Assembly: GCA_965262605.1 (NCBI GenBank)
Contig: CBDHFN010000001.1
Coordinates: 124,001 to 188,000, forward strand
Direction of reading: 5' to 3'
Source of the DNA: CBDHFN01 sp965262605
GTDB taxonomy: Bacteria; Pseudomonadota; Alphaproteobacteria; JASGCL01
Length of the DNA: 64,000 nucleotides
Shown: piece after piece, positions 44,901 to 53,544 of the stretch
How positions within the stretch are numbered: position 1 is the stretch's first letter
Layout of the letters: every line of letters begins with the position of its first letter
Made by a program: the position numbers and the translations under genes
The notes under the pieces: generated by a model
The model's database searches: none
What the model saw: the letters and a program-made list of their open reading frames with translations, nothing else
Told to the model about the DNA's origin: nothing

Positions 44901-44985
44901 AATGTTTAACGATTCAAACTTAATACCCGAATCATATCGCCATTTTTGGACAAATAAAATCAGTGATATTTTTAAATTTAATTGA
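41965..44985 (+). CDS. Type III Res-like helicase-nuclease
   Basis: The 1006-residue protein has a superfamily 2 motor: FWMATGSGKTFIIVKLCE (about 152-169), LLDEAHKGEKGES (about 272-284), FNFSATFID, and LQSVGRGVRLRP (about 571-582). The C terminus has a PD-(D/E)XK-like site, FYPDFIFWILVDD then HVIFVDPKG (about 912-938), as in type III Res subunits. It would cleave DNA lacking the methyl mark set by the upstream enzyme. A short patch near 44360-44460 uses codons (GAG, CTT, AAG) unlike its surroundings. Confidence 0.85.
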   Translation: MAKKIQDKDNINTTLIDKLPSMEHAPRQPQWQFTPDELAFFNHDIKLYDYQTNALKNAIWAMECFFKDGKFPTDINKTIFSDIYYRFNAEVCQRQGVLPAAKLLLNALSIFDRKNHRDKVEPIFELMKPYYPIDFNYNNQKYIDFSHFINRISFWMATGSGKTFIIVKLCEILYELMNQQAIPKRDLLILIPRDDLITQLTRAVNQYNQSHRDKPIRLVPLKNYANEKYGNNLQFNHEIIIYYYRSDNLSDKQGDAEIDFKNYENGGEWYILLDEAHKGEKGESLHQAYYSIMSRKGFLFNFSATFIDDIDLISTIANFNLKEFIKHGYGKNIFLTDKSLTGLNSEYNIEEKTKNILKSLINLALVKKQKRALAENSQLTYHEPLLVSYVNSVNDKDSAKDSDLSLFFRLIRDIANQNDNELSPIFNNAYNELQPELLAHKSLFNEQSLRNIPECSLSEFRQLIFNTGEPSSLEILKSNSKNKEIAIKCKSAEKPFALIRIGDTSKFENKVLAGYEFNNALRDSSFFDNLEGEDSISILMGSRAFFEGWDSLRPNVICFINIGSTNAKRYILQSVGRGVRLRPAKSQPQFRMRIEKHHELHHNSSQVHLLESLFVYSTNINAVKFILEIVNWQNKFNPDGQFLPLQKNINLPFTLIKPTYLTKDKIQDKTPLELYCDKNFVMQILNSPNIILFYQYGFNANQIRFIKNFMLDKQYTNNKQYMNNEKYLQFNVEGDNALNINQVIQAIKEYISATQDEFQEFTAIIDNADDEDDIVHWRKIHFKGNNYHDFIKQIQKMANPETEEELTKLLTEQKITPKEFGERYKNITNSNKLQLTDNFWGVSLYHIAEHFYHPIITADENVNFLQNVINTPSECQFIDKLCKYWQENSKNFNGQWIFSKLIDRLDKIYIPYTENGIARKFYPDFIFWILVDDVYHVIFVDPKGTAHNNAHFKCDGFNKTFPSGKDYFYQGKKVIPKLLMFNDSNLIPESYRHFWTNKISDIFKFN

Positions 44986-45176
44986 GAAGGAACAACATAG
45001 CTACTCCCCAAAAATTGGGCAACTTCGGCGCTTTCAAAATCGGTGAATGCGTCCAAGCCCATATATTCGGCAAGCTCCTTGCTTACGATGATTTCTTGCC
45101 CGCAAGGCGCGGTTTGTATGGTTTTATCAAGTAATTTTGCTTGGGTTTCTAAAACGGGTGAATGCTTATCGTTCAT
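44871..45176 (-). pseudogene. Truncated copy of the 54-residue mobilisation-operon gene
   Basis: The first 49 residues match the gene at 3950-4114 with two changes (MNDKHSPVLETQAKLLDK). After DFES the frame continues as AEVAQFLGSS and then runs antisense into the end of the Res-like gene. The match in DNA starts at 45030, corresponding to 3968. It marks the left flank of the second cargo slot. The adjoining ardC and relaxase genes are absent, replaced by the restriction-like operon. Confidence 0.7.
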
Positions 45177-45599
45177 GATATTCCTTTGGTTAGAGATTGA
45201 TTTTTGGGGGGATTAAGTAAAGAATTTAAAGAGAATTTTGGGTAATTTTTATGATAATTGAATAAAATAGGCAATTGAAAAAACTTGGGAAAAATACTTA
45301 AAAATACTATAAATATAAAATGCTAAAACAAAATGAATCTTTACTATGATTGAGTATACGCCTTAATCACAACAAATGCAAGCGGATAATTTTTTTAATT
45401 TAAATTAAAATTTGACTCTATGGTTGCAAAATGTTATTAATATATTGTATTTTTTAACTTCGTATGATTAATGATTAGGTTATATATGTTTTAATGCGGG
45501 GATTTAAAGATTAAAGCAGGAGCAAGGCATGATTTTTTTGTGGGTTAAAGAATAACACATAAAGAATATTTACGGTATACATAATAATAAAGGTGTAAA
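45177..45599. promoter_or_regulatory. Divergent promoter region of the defence-cargo slot, copy 2
   Basis: This 423-base gene-free region is homologous to the region before zorA, with the strongest identity over about 45295-45400. It keeps the TGATT / GTATAC / AATCA arrangement (45347-45369) and the TATATATGTTTTA stretch. It stands directly upstream of gajA. The last 100 bases differ from the zorA copy, so the junction between backbone and cargo lies at about 45500. Confidence 0.5.
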
Positions 45600-47723
45600 A
45601 TGAAAATTACTAAAATAAAAATAAAAAATTTTAGATTGTTAAAAGATGTTGTTATTGACATTGAGGAAGATTTATCATTAATAATTGGAAAAAACAATTG
45701 CGGTAAGACATCATTGTTGCTTATATTAGAAAGATTTTTGGGTAATAAATCTAATAAACCTCTTTTTTTATATGACGATTTTAATGTTGATTTTCAGAAG
45801 AATTTACAAGATTATCTTGATAAAAGAATTGATAAAATAAATGAAGATTGCTTAGGTATTTCTTTAAAATTAATTATAGAGTATGCTGAGAATGATGATT
45901 TATCAAATATAGGCAACAAAGTTATTATGGATCTTGATCCCGATAATAATAAATTGATACTTGCATTTGAATATTGCATTACAGAACAAGAACTATTAAA
46001 CTTGAAAAACAATTACCAAAAACAATTAAAAACGGAAAAATATCAATCTGCAAATGAATATTTAAAAAATCATTGCAACTTTCATTTTCATATTTCCAAA
46101 AAAAGTGTTTTATATGATAAAAATAAAGGCGTTGAAGATGATACAGTTTTTAGTGATTTAAGCAAAGAAACTAATATATTAGACAAAATTATTAATTTTA
46201 AATCTATTAATGCTAAAAGAAGTGTTTCAAATAAAGAATCTGATAAATCCCTTTCTGTATTATCTTCAAAGATATATAAGAAGATGGAAGACAAAAATTG
46301 CAATTCTAGTGCTATTGAAAATTTTCATAATGAAATCAGAAAAATGGATTCAACTCTCAATAGTGTATATAAGAAACTTTTTGACGAAATTATAGATGAT
46401 GTAAAAAAGTTAGGTGGCATAAGAGAAGACGATACAACTATTGAAATTTTATCCTCTCTTCAGCAAAAGGGATTATTGGATGAAAATACCACTGTAATGT
46501 ATAATACACAAAATTTTGGTCATTCACTGCCCGAGAGCCATAACGGCTTAGGTTATATGAACCTAATCAGTATGATTTTTGAGGTAAAAATATTGCTCCT
46601 TGAGTTTCAGCAATATAAAGCAGAAAAACCATCTGATATAAATATTCTGTTTATAGAGGAGCCAGAAGCGCATACACATCCTCAAATGCAACAAGTTTTT
46701 ATTAGAAACATTAAAAAATTAATCAAAAAAGAAAGTGAAACATTTAAATTACAATTACAGACAATAATTAGTACACATTCATCTCACATTGTTTCTGAAA
46801 GCAGTTTTGAAGATATTAAGTATTTTATGAAAGTTAACGGTTCTGTCAAATCTAAAAATTTAAAAGAATTAAATAAAGAGGGTGATAATAATGATGCTTA
46901 CAAATTCCTTAAAAAATATCTAACCATTCACCGCTCCGACCTTTTCTTTGCCGATAAAGCAATTTTCGTTGAAGGTGCAACGGAAAGATTGCTTTTGCCA
47001 GCTATAATGCAAAAAATTGATAAAGAAGACGGCAAATCAAATTCAAGCGAAACTGCAAACAATCAAGTTCCTTTGCTTTCCCAAAACATATCTATTATAG
47101 AAATTGGGGCATATTTTCATAAATTTGAGAATTTCATTGATTTTATTGGCATTAAAAGTTTAATCATAACCGATATTGACGCATTAGATAAGGATAAGGA
47201 TAAGGATAAGGATAAGGATAAGGATAAGGATAAGGATAAGGATAAGGATAAATGTAGGGTTCAATTAGGAAATGCAACAAGCAATTATACCTTGAAATAT
47301 TTCTTTAAAGGAATAAATTTTGATAAGTTAAAGCAAATGCCACAAGATGAAAAAATTTTTAAAAGAGATGATGGGGAATGGAAGCAAAATAAAGATGGCA
47401 ACCTATTATTAGTTTATCAAACCGAAGAAGAAAGTTATCATGCTCGTAGTTTTGAAGATGCTTTTTTCCATATTAACAAAAATTTTATAAAAGAAAACAA
47501 AGATAAACTTTATGGGGAAGGTTCTGGATTGACTAAAGCTGCTATTAATGAATTTATTAATGACAAGTCAGATGCTTACACAATAGCTGAAAAAATTAAA
47601 AGCAAACCATCATTTGCTGTTGATATATTATTAAATAGTGGCAAAGATAGAGATAATAATGATTGGAATATTCCATCATATATCAAGGAAGGTTTAAAAT
47701 GGTTGAAGGCAGACAAAAATTAG
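45600..47723 (+). CDS. gajA: GajA, OLD-family ATPase-TOPRIM nuclease of Gabija
   Basis: The 707-residue protein starts with an ABC-type ATPase (IIGKNNCGKTSLLL, about 28-41), has a signature-like GLGYMNLISM and the Walker B FIEEPEAHTHPQMQQ (about 354-368), and then a TOPRIM nuclease with IFVEGATERLLLPAI (about 456-470) and ITDIDALDK (about 523-531). OLD nuclease followed by a UvrD-like helicase is the Gabija pair. GajA senses nucleotide depletion and nicks DNA. It is longer than the described 578-residue example. Directly after the TOPRIM acidic motif is a run of eleven Asp-Lys pairs encoded by a hexamer repeat. Confidence 0.8.
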   Translation: MKITKIKIKNFRLLKDVVIDIEEDLSLIIGKNNCGKTSLLLILERFLGNKSNKPLFLYDDFNVDFQKNLQDYLDKRIDKINEDCLGISLKLIIEYAENDDLSNIGNKVIMDLDPDNNKLILAFEYCITEQELLNLKNNYQKQLKTEKYQSANEYLKNHCNFHFHISKKSVLYDKNKGVEDDTVFSDLSKETNILDKIINFKSINAKRSVSNKESDKSLSVLSSKIYKKMEDKNCNSSAIENFHNEIRKMDSTLNSVYKKLFDEIIDDVKKLGGIREDDTTIEILSSLQQKGLLDENTTVMYNTQNFGHSLPESHNGLGYMNLISMIFEVKILLLEFQQYKAEKPSDINILFIEEPEAHTHPQMQQVFIRNIKKLIKKESETFKLQLQTIISTHSSHIVSESSFEDIKYFMKVNGSVKSKNLKELNKEGDNNDAYKFLKKYLTIHRSDLFFADKAIFVEGATERLLLPAIMQKIDKEDGKSNSSETANNQVPLLSQNISIIEIGAYFHKFENFIDFIGIKSLIITDIDALDKDKDKDKDKDKDKDKDKDKDKCRVQLGNATSNYTLKYFFKGINFDKLKQMPQDEKIFKRDDGEWKQNKDGNLLLVYQTEEESYHARSFEDAFFHINKNFIKENKDKLYGEGSGLTKAAINEFINDKSDAYTIAEKIKSKPSFAVDILLNSGKDRDNNDWNIPSYIKEGLKWLKADKN
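47187..47252 (+). repeat. Hexamer microsatellite in gajA
   Basis: Eleven tandem copies of GATAAG (the last with AA) encode eleven Asp-Lys pairs. A six-base unit changes the protein length without shifting the frame. Confidence 0.9.
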
Positions 47724-49600
47724 AACCCGAAGTGCAAAATATATTTAATCATATTGATTCTGGCAAGAATTTTTTATTAAGTGGTGGTGCTGGTAGTGGT
47801 AAAACATATTCTTTGGTTCAAGTTATTTGCCAAGTAATAAATGAGTATCCAAATGAAAAAATTGCTTGTATTACATATACAAATGCCGCTGTAAGAGAAA
47901 TTGAAGACCGAGTTAAGAATAATAATCTTATAGTTAGCACTATCCATGATTTCATTTGGGATAATATAAAATCTTACCAAAGCGAACTAAAAAATTCTTT
48001 AATTGCATTAGTCAAATCAAAAGAAATAAAAAGCACTGAAAATATTGATGATAATTACAATTTTTCAAACAATGATATACAATATAAAGATTATACAAGT
48101 ATTAAAAATGGTATTGTATCGCATGATGAAGTTCTTATTCTTGCATGCTATATGTTCAAAACATATTCCAAACTTTGTGATATACTAAAGAATAAATTCA
48201 AATTTATTTTTATTGACGAATATCAAGACACCAGCCCGCTTGTGATAGATATATTATTGGAACATATTCAAAAAAGTAATAGAAAGAATATAATAGGTTT
48301 TTTTGGTGATCAGATGCAGTCAATATACGATAATGGAGTCGGTAGTATTAATTCTTTTGTAGAACATGGCTTAGTAAATGAAGAAATAAAAACACAAAAT
48401 AGAAGAAATCCCCGTATGGTTTATGAGTTAGCTAATAAATTCAGGCTAGATAATTTAATTCAAACTCATTCCAATGATGAAAATGCACCCAACATGAGCA
48501 ATGGTGAAATAAAAAATGGCAAGATTAGTTTCTTATATTCAATTGACCAAGAAAACTTGGAAGCTGTTAAAGAAAATTTAAATTGGGATTTTTCTGATTC
48601 AAGAAAAACCAAAATTTTAAATTTAACACACAATTTAATCGCTACTAAAGCTGGATTTAGAGGACTCATGGATATTTATGATGGCGATAAAATCCTAGAT
48701 TTTGTAAAACAGGTAAAAAAATTTATTAATGAAAATAATATACCATTTGAAGAAAGTTTAACATTTGGGCAAGTGCTTAAAAAATTAGAACAAGATATGC
48801 CAACAGGTAGCTGGAAAGCGACAGAAACAATGCTGGGTTTTATAAATAATCACAATTCGCTTTACGAAGAAAGCAAACTTTACTCTTTTCATAAAATAAG
48901 CAATATGTATATTGATAAAGAAGGACTAATTGACGATAAAAAAAATGATGAAGGAGATAAAGTAAATCCTTTATCGCAACGGGATGATCTTATTAAGCAT
49001 CTATTTAAAATCCAAACAAACATCAATTTATATAATGATAGAAAATTCAATGACTTTCTTAGAAAAACTGAATTTAAAATACAATCTGTAAGTGATAAAG
49101 TCAAACTAAAAGAAATAATAGATAACTTGATTGCAATGTCAAATTGCACCATTGAAAATGTTATTGAATTTGCGAATAAAAATGGAATTTGTAAAATAGA
49201 TGACAAGTTATTATATTTCATTGAAGCCAAAGGCTATATTTATGAAAGAGTAAAGCAATTGAAGTTTGCCGAATTTGTAAATTTATACAATTATTTAGAG
49301 GGTAATACCCCATTTTCCACGCAACATAAAATTAAAGGAGCTGAATTTGAAAATGTATTAGTGATTTTAGATAATGGTAATTGGAATAAGTATAATTTTA
49401 AATATTTGTTTGAAAACAACGGAACCGAATCTGTCCGAACAAGAACGAATAAATTATTTTATGTTTGTTGCACGCGTGCAAAAGAGAATTTAGCCGTTTA
49501 TTTTCATAACCCAACTCAACAAACATTGACAAAAGCAAAATCTTGGTTTGGAGTAAATAATGTATTTCAAATTGAAAATAAGCATATCGCCCCCAATTAA
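47699..49600 (+). CDS. gajB: GajB, UvrD-like helicase of Gabija
   Basis: ATG 47699 is preceded by AAGGAAGG at good spacing and overlaps gajA by 25 bases, giving 633 residues. Superfamily 1 motifs are visible: SGGAGSGKTYSLVQVI (about 26-41), CITYTNAAVREIEDRV, FIDEYQDTSPLVIDILL (about 177-193), GDQMQSIYDN, HKIKGAEFENVLVIL and FYVCCTRAKENLAVYF near the end. GajB acts downstream of GajA in Gabija. It is somewhat larger than the described protein (about 490 residues). Confidence 0.8.
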   Translation: MVEGRQKLEPEVQNIFNHIDSGKNFLLSGGAGSGKTYSLVQVICQVINEYPNEKIACITYTNAAVREIEDRVKNNNLIVSTIHDFIWDNIKSYQSELKNSLIALVKSKEIKSTENIDDNYNFSNNDIQYKDYTSIKNGIVSHDEVLILACYMFKTYSKLCDILKNKFKFIFIDEYQDTSPLVIDILLEHIQKSNRKNIIGFFGDQMQSIYDNGVGSINSFVEHGLVNEEIKTQNRRNPRMVYELANKFRLDNLIQTHSNDENAPNMSNGEIKNGKISFLYSIDQENLEAVKENLNWDFSDSRKTKILNLTHNLIATKAGFRGLMDIYDGDKILDFVKQVKKFINENNIPFEESLTFGQVLKKLEQDMPTGSWKATETMLGFINNHNSLYEESKLYSFHKISNMYIDKEGLIDDKKNDEGDKVNPLSQRDDLIKHLFKIQTNINLYNDRKFNDFLRKTEFKIQSVSDKVKLKEIIDNLIAMSNCTIENVIEFANKNGICKIDDKLLYFIEAKGYIYERVKQLKFAEFVNLYNYLEGNTPFSTQHKIKGAEFENVLVILDNGNWNKYNFKYLFENNGTESVRTRTNKLFYVCCTRAKENLAVYFHNPTQQTLTKAKSWFGVNNVFQIENKHIAPN

Positions 49601-49696
49601 ACAATGGCATAAACATAGTCAATTTTGATGGTGAATAATACTAAAATTACGAAAATGCAATAATGCAAAAACAAAAATAGCATTAAAATATTAGTC

Positions 49697-49966
49697 TTAG
49701 CTGGTAAATATTTCAGGATATTTCGGTTGAAAATAGTTTAATTTCAATTTTAATAATTCTTTGTCAGTTGTTTGAAATATATGGGGAAATCTTTTTGCAA
49801 AATTGATGCTGGTTGCAACATGAACGGCATCTTGTGAATTTAATCCTTGATTCCAAACTAAATCACGGGCGTTAAATGCAATTTCTGGGTATAATTGAAT
49901 TAATTCGCGCTTGTGGTTGTTTTTGGGTAAATAAAAATAAGCAATAACAACAAGAATTTTTTGCAT
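49697..49966 (-). pseudogene. C-terminal part of a PIN-domain toxin
   Basis: The 89-residue frame contains NQGLNSQDAVHVATSINFA and IFQTTDKELLKL, the C-terminal catalytic Asp motifs of VapC-like PIN nucleases. The N-terminal strand with the first catalytic Asp is missing, and no antitoxin is found upstream. It is most likely a remnant brought in with neighbouring toxin debris in the slot between gajB and the primase fragment. Confidence 0.65.
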
Positions 49967-50192
49967 GAACCAATTTACTTTTGGCAGGTTAGTTGATAGT
50001 TTAATATTAATCTAGAACATTTGGGCATTTTTTATATGCCAAATGTCGCCGAGCAAGTTTTCGGAATTTGTTCGGTATGCCTTTAAAAATGATAATAATT
50101 GTCAGCTAACCCTCAAAAAAATTGATAAAAAAACTTGACAAGCGGGTAAAAATAGGTTATTTAGTTAATATTCTTTGCCGTTAGGCACTTCA

Positions 50193-50216
50193 CCCCGCCC
50201 CATCAAAAGGGCGGGG
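50193..50216. terminator. GC-rich hairpin
   Basis: CCCCGCCC (50193-50200) pairs with GGGCGGGG (50209-50216) over an eight-base loop. It follows the degraded mazF gene on the minus strand. No immediate T-run is present on that side; ATTTTT lies five bases beyond it on the plus strand. Confidence 0.5.
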
Positions 50217-50241
50217 ACAAATTTTTAAATGGGTAATAATT

Positions 50242-50631
50242 TTAAGCACTAATAAATTGTGCTATTTTCTCTTTAATTTTCTTGAAAATATTATCATTAA
50301 TTTTTTCTATTTTATCTTTTAATCGTTTGGCAGAAAATACGCGAATTTCATTAAAGCATAATGCGCCGTGGCGATTTTTAACATTTAACGGAAAATAATA
50401 TGGGGAATCATTAAAACTGGTTGTTAATGGAATGCCGATAAATTTATCTTTGCTTAGTTTTTTTAATATTAATACGGGTCTGGTAAAATCCGCACCCTTG
50501 CCATATATTTCTTTGCCAATATTTAAACCCATTTTGCACCACCAAATTTCTTGTTGATGATATAATGGGTAATATTCGCTGGCATCAATGGCTTGTTTTT
50601 GCGTATTCCATTGGTTAAAATCTTTGGTAAT
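50242..50631 (-). pseudogene. Degraded MazF/PemK-family gene, start codon lost
   Basis: The frame matches the toxin at 878-1273 along its whole length (KDFNQWNTQKQAIDA, QQEIWWCKMGLNIGKEIYG, FTRPVLILKK, NEIRVFSAKRLKDKIEKIN). At the position of the first copy's ATG ATG it has ATT ACC, and no other ATG, GTG or TTG start precedes the core. The first ATG lies at 50532, after the conserved WWC strand, and would give a truncated 96-residue product. It may be inactive, or start at a rare ATT codon. Confidence 0.65.
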
Positions 50632-50716
50632 TGGTGATTTATCCGTAATTATTGCCTTTTTTTGGGTAATTATATTGAATATTGGGAATATATCGCATTT
50701 ATTACAAATTGCAAGA

Positions 50717-51089
50717 ATGAATTATTTTAAAACTATTTCAGATTTTTTTTCATAAAAATTTCCGTTAAATTCTTGGGCAAGGGCGGGGATTCCGCGGGAT
50801 TTTGCGTAATCGTTGTAATCGGTTAAGCCTTGAATTAATTCGCTTTTGCCAAAATTTGGGGTGCGGACTTCGGCAATGATAATTTGCGGATAATCGCGGT
50901 TTTTCAGCGCGGTTTTGGTATTTTTATCATCAATAATGGTAAAATTGCCGTGTTTTTCGCCGTCTTTTAAGAAAATTTTCGTGCCGTTAGGCTTGATAAA
51001 TTGCACGGAACGCACGATGCCGTCAAGATTAACAATTGGAATAAGCAGATTTTTATTGTCAATCATGTTGCCGTGCTTGTCTTGATAAG
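50717..51089 (-). pseudogene. Primase remnant with in-frame deletion
   Basis: The DNA matches 12021-12608 of the ICE primase almost base for base, with 210 bases missing between two copies of the octamer CTTCGGCA. The deletion removes 70 codons including most of the TOPRIM core (the frame jumps from IIIAE to VRTPNFGKS). The match includes the ATGAATTATTTTAA stretch that forms the last codons of zorD in the first copy. Confidence 0.85.
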
Positions 51090-51283
51090 ATTGCTTTTTG
51101 TTTAATATACGGGGTTTTATCAATTTCATCAATTTTGGCAAAGCCACTTGGTATAATATTATCAGGTTTTAGCGTCATTAATGGTGCTTGCGATTTTAAT
51201 AATGCCTCAACTTCATCAAACCAATATTTTGGTAATAAATCTGAATGGTATTCACCACCAGTTGTGTAATATATCGTTTTTGG
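51090..51283 (-). pseudogene. Fragment of an unrecognised gene between primase and virB8 debris
   Basis: On the minus strand this stretch encodes about 64 residues in frame with the virB8 fragment (TIYYTTGGEYHSDLLPKYW, later LKPDNIIPSGFAKIDEID). It has no counterpart elsewhere in the window. It could be the C-terminal part of another cargo gene. I cannot name it. Confidence 0.4.
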
Positions 51284-51504
51284 TGGATTTTGATATTTAT
51301 TCTGCTCAATCACTTCGTTGCTATGTAATTCAAAGGCAATATAAGCCCGTAAAAGTTTTTGCGATATAATAGTTTTATTTAAGTTTTTTGTGTCTGTTTG
51401 GGTAAATTCGCAACTATATTTATAAACACCACGATTAGCACCCGCGACATTATCGCAACTTTCAACATTAATCGCGCGGGTCAAGCCTTGGGTAATAAAT
51501 TCAT
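51284..51504 (-). pseudogene. virB8 remnant
   Basis: A 221-base segment matches 21875-22095 of virB8 with only a few substitutions, covering the C-terminal periplasmic domain (NVESCDNVAGANRGVYKYS to NKYQNP). Both ends break off abruptly into unrelated sequence. It shows that a second virB operon once stood here. Confidence 0.9.
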
Positions 51505-51633
51505 TCACCACTGATACAATGCCACTCAACCCTATGATGATAATTATTCTTAGCTATTTTTATATAAAAATATGCAGAATATTATGAAAAGTAAATATTG
51601 CAATTTAGGTGAATATTTGTTAAAATTCCCGTT

Positions 51634-53544
51634 ATGTATAATAAAGAAACGAATTTTAAAAATTTATTACCCGATGCCCCGCAAAGGGCAGCGATGGCAT
51701 ATAATCATCTTTATATATTTGGTGGGCATGATGATGACCAAAAAATGCGTCTGGAAGTTAATGAATTATTAAGGAAATATGAATTAAATCCCTTGGAATC
51801 CTATGAATTTTTGAATCCAACTACTGATCCCATGGATTTTAATATTTTAAGCGAACAACAAAAGCAAGAAAAATTCTTGGGCTTAAAAGAGGGTAGCGAT
51901 TACTATTCACAATTACAATATTTATATAATATGCAAACTGGCAATGGCGAAGTGGCGGATATTAATATACAATTTTGCTTCGTGGCGGATATTAATATAC
52001 AATTTTGCTTCGTGGCGCGGATTAATTTAAGTGAGAAAAAAATTGCAAAATTTAATGCCCCAAATTGTGTTTTCATGGATTCGGCGAATTTTAGTAAAGT
52101 GCAATTTAGCCAAGAAGCGAATTTTAGCAATGCGCAATTTAGCCAAGAAGCGAATTTTTGCTTGGCGAAATTTAGCCAAAAAGCGTATTTTATTGAAGCG
52201 AAATTTAGCCAAAAAGCGTATTTTATTGAAGCGCAATTTAGCCAAGAAGCGTATTTTATTGAAGCGCAATTTAGCCAAGATGCGAATTTTAATGAAGCGC
52301 AATTTAGCCAAGAAGCGTATTTTATTGAAGCGCAATTTAGCCAAGATGCGAATTTTAATGAAGCGCAATTTAGCCAAGATGCGAATTTTCGCAAAGCGCA
52401 ATTTATTCAGCTTGCATATTTTCATAAAAGTAAATTTAATAATTTACACATGGTAAACACCAAATTTTACCAAATGGATTTTCAAAATTGCAAAATAAAG
52501 GATAAATTTGATATTCAACCCACAATAATACGAAAAACATGGAAATTTTCGGATTTTTTGCAAAAATCATGGCGATTAATAAGTTGGCGGGCAATAAAAG
52601 CAAAATGGCATGCATGGCGCAATGCTTCGCCAATGGTAAATTTTGATGGCATAGAATTTATTCTGCCCGCCGATTCGGCGCAAATAAATAAAATTATCCT
52701 GCCGTCAGGGGCATCATTACGCCATAGTATATTTGAAAATTGTCATTTACGCGATTCCGAATTACGCGCCGTTAATGCCCAAGGTGCAAAATTTATTAAA
52801 TGTCAATTACATTGGACAAAATTATCGGGTGATTTTAAATTTTGTGATTTTACAGGGTCAGATTTTTTGGCAATGAGCATAATGCCGACTAAAAAAAATA
52901 AAAAATCTTGTTTTAATAATGCGAATTTTACTGATGTGCATTATTATAATCTTGATTTTAGCCAAGCCGAAATTCATAATATTACCATTGACACGGATAT
53001 AGAAAATTTACGCAATAAAAAAGCCCCGCGCGGTATTTTTGATGAATTAATCAACCAAAAATACGGCGAAATTCTTAATTTTTGGCGCGAAAAAAAAGCA
53101 CGACATGATAAAAGTAAAAAAATAACAATGGGATTAATTGGGATTTTAATTGCTTTACCCATAATTTTATTATACGCATTGTCTCATCTTACGAGCAAAA
53201 CTATGGCAGAAATGTTTGAGGCATATTTGCAATATAGTTTAGAGGAATTAGTGCATTTTTTACCAATTACTGGCGTGTTTTTATCGTTATTTTATTGGTT
53301 TTTAGGGCATTTAATGAAAAATAAAATTTCGCACCAACATTTAGCCGAGGATATAGCCCAAAAACAAGTATTATTAAATAATATTATTTTATTGGATTTT
53401 GAAAATTATTTTAAAAATGACAAAGATAAAAAAGACCCAGCATTTTTTGAAATCATGAAAAAATTATTGGATAAAACCCCTGATGGCTTGATTAAAGAAG
53501 AGGGTCCGATTTTGCCCATTGAAATTATCACGAAAAAATCTTAA
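51634..53544 (+). CDS. Pentapeptide-repeat membrane protein upstream of RADAR
   Basis: The 636-residue protein has an N-terminal 100-residue region, then about ten 11-residue units of the type AQFSQEAYFIE (about 155-265), the pattern of Pentapeptide_3 repeats. A second, more diverged pentapeptide block (about 345-455, FENCHLRDSELRAVNAQGAK) follows. Two membrane segments come next (ITMGLIGILIALPIILLYAL and LPITGVFLSLFYWFLG) before a cytoplasmic tail. ATG 51634 lacks a Shine-Dalgarno; ATG 51691, after AAAGGG, is an alternative start. It lies 195 bases before rdrA in the same direction, so an accessory role in RADAR is possible but not proven. Confidence 0.7.
   Translation: MYNKETNFKNLLPDAPQRAAMAYNHLYIFGGHDDDQKMRLEVNELLRKYELNPLESYEFLNPTTDPMDFNILSEQQKQEKFLGLKEGSDYYSQLQYLYNMQTGNGEVADINIQFCFVADINIQFCFVARINLSEKKIAKFNAPNCVFMDSANFSKVQFSQEANFSNAQFSQEANFCLAKFSQKAYFIEAKFSQKAYFIEAQFSQEAYFIEAQFSQDANFNEAQFSQEAYFIEAQFSQDANFNEAQFSQDANFRKAQFIQLAYFHKSKFNNLHMVNTKFYQMDFQNCKIKDKFDIQPTIIRKTWKFSDFLQKSWRLISWRAIKAKWHAWRNASPMVNFDGIEFILPADSAQINKIILPSGASLRHSIFENCHLRDSELRAVNAQGAKFIKCQLHWTKLSGDFKFCDFTGSDFLAMSIMPTKKNKKSCFNNANFTDVHYYNLDFSQAEIHNITIDTDIENLRNKKAPRGIFDELINQKYGEILNFWREKKARHDKSKKITMGLIGILIALPIILLYALSHLTSKTMAEMFEAYLQYSLEELVHFLPITGVFLSLFYWFLGHLMKNKISHQHLAEDIAQKQVLLNNIILLDFENYFKNDKDKKDPAFFEIMKKLLDKTPDGLIKEEGPILPIEIITKKS
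51952..52011 (+). repeat. Perfect 30-bp tandem duplication
   Basis: Two adjacent identical 30-base units encode VADINIQFCF twice, in frame, just before the pentapeptide repeats. Confidence 0.9.
52099..52425 (+). repeat. 33-bp coding repeats of the pentapeptide domain
   Basis: About ten units of 33 bases, many nearly identical, encode the 11-residue pentapeptide-type repeat. High DNA identity between units indicates recent expansion. Because the units are homogeneous, frames on both strands stay open here; only the long plus-strand frame is credible. Confidence 0.85.

Noticed and set aside
35186..44985. DISARM system
   Set aside because: The SNF2 and methylase genes resemble parts of class 1 DISARM, but no DUF1998 (DrmB), DrmA-like helicase or phospholipase D (DrmC) gene is present.
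52099..52425. CRISPR array, suggested by regular 33-base repeats
   Set aside because: There are no spacers; units are contiguous and encode an in-frame pentapeptide-type repeat.
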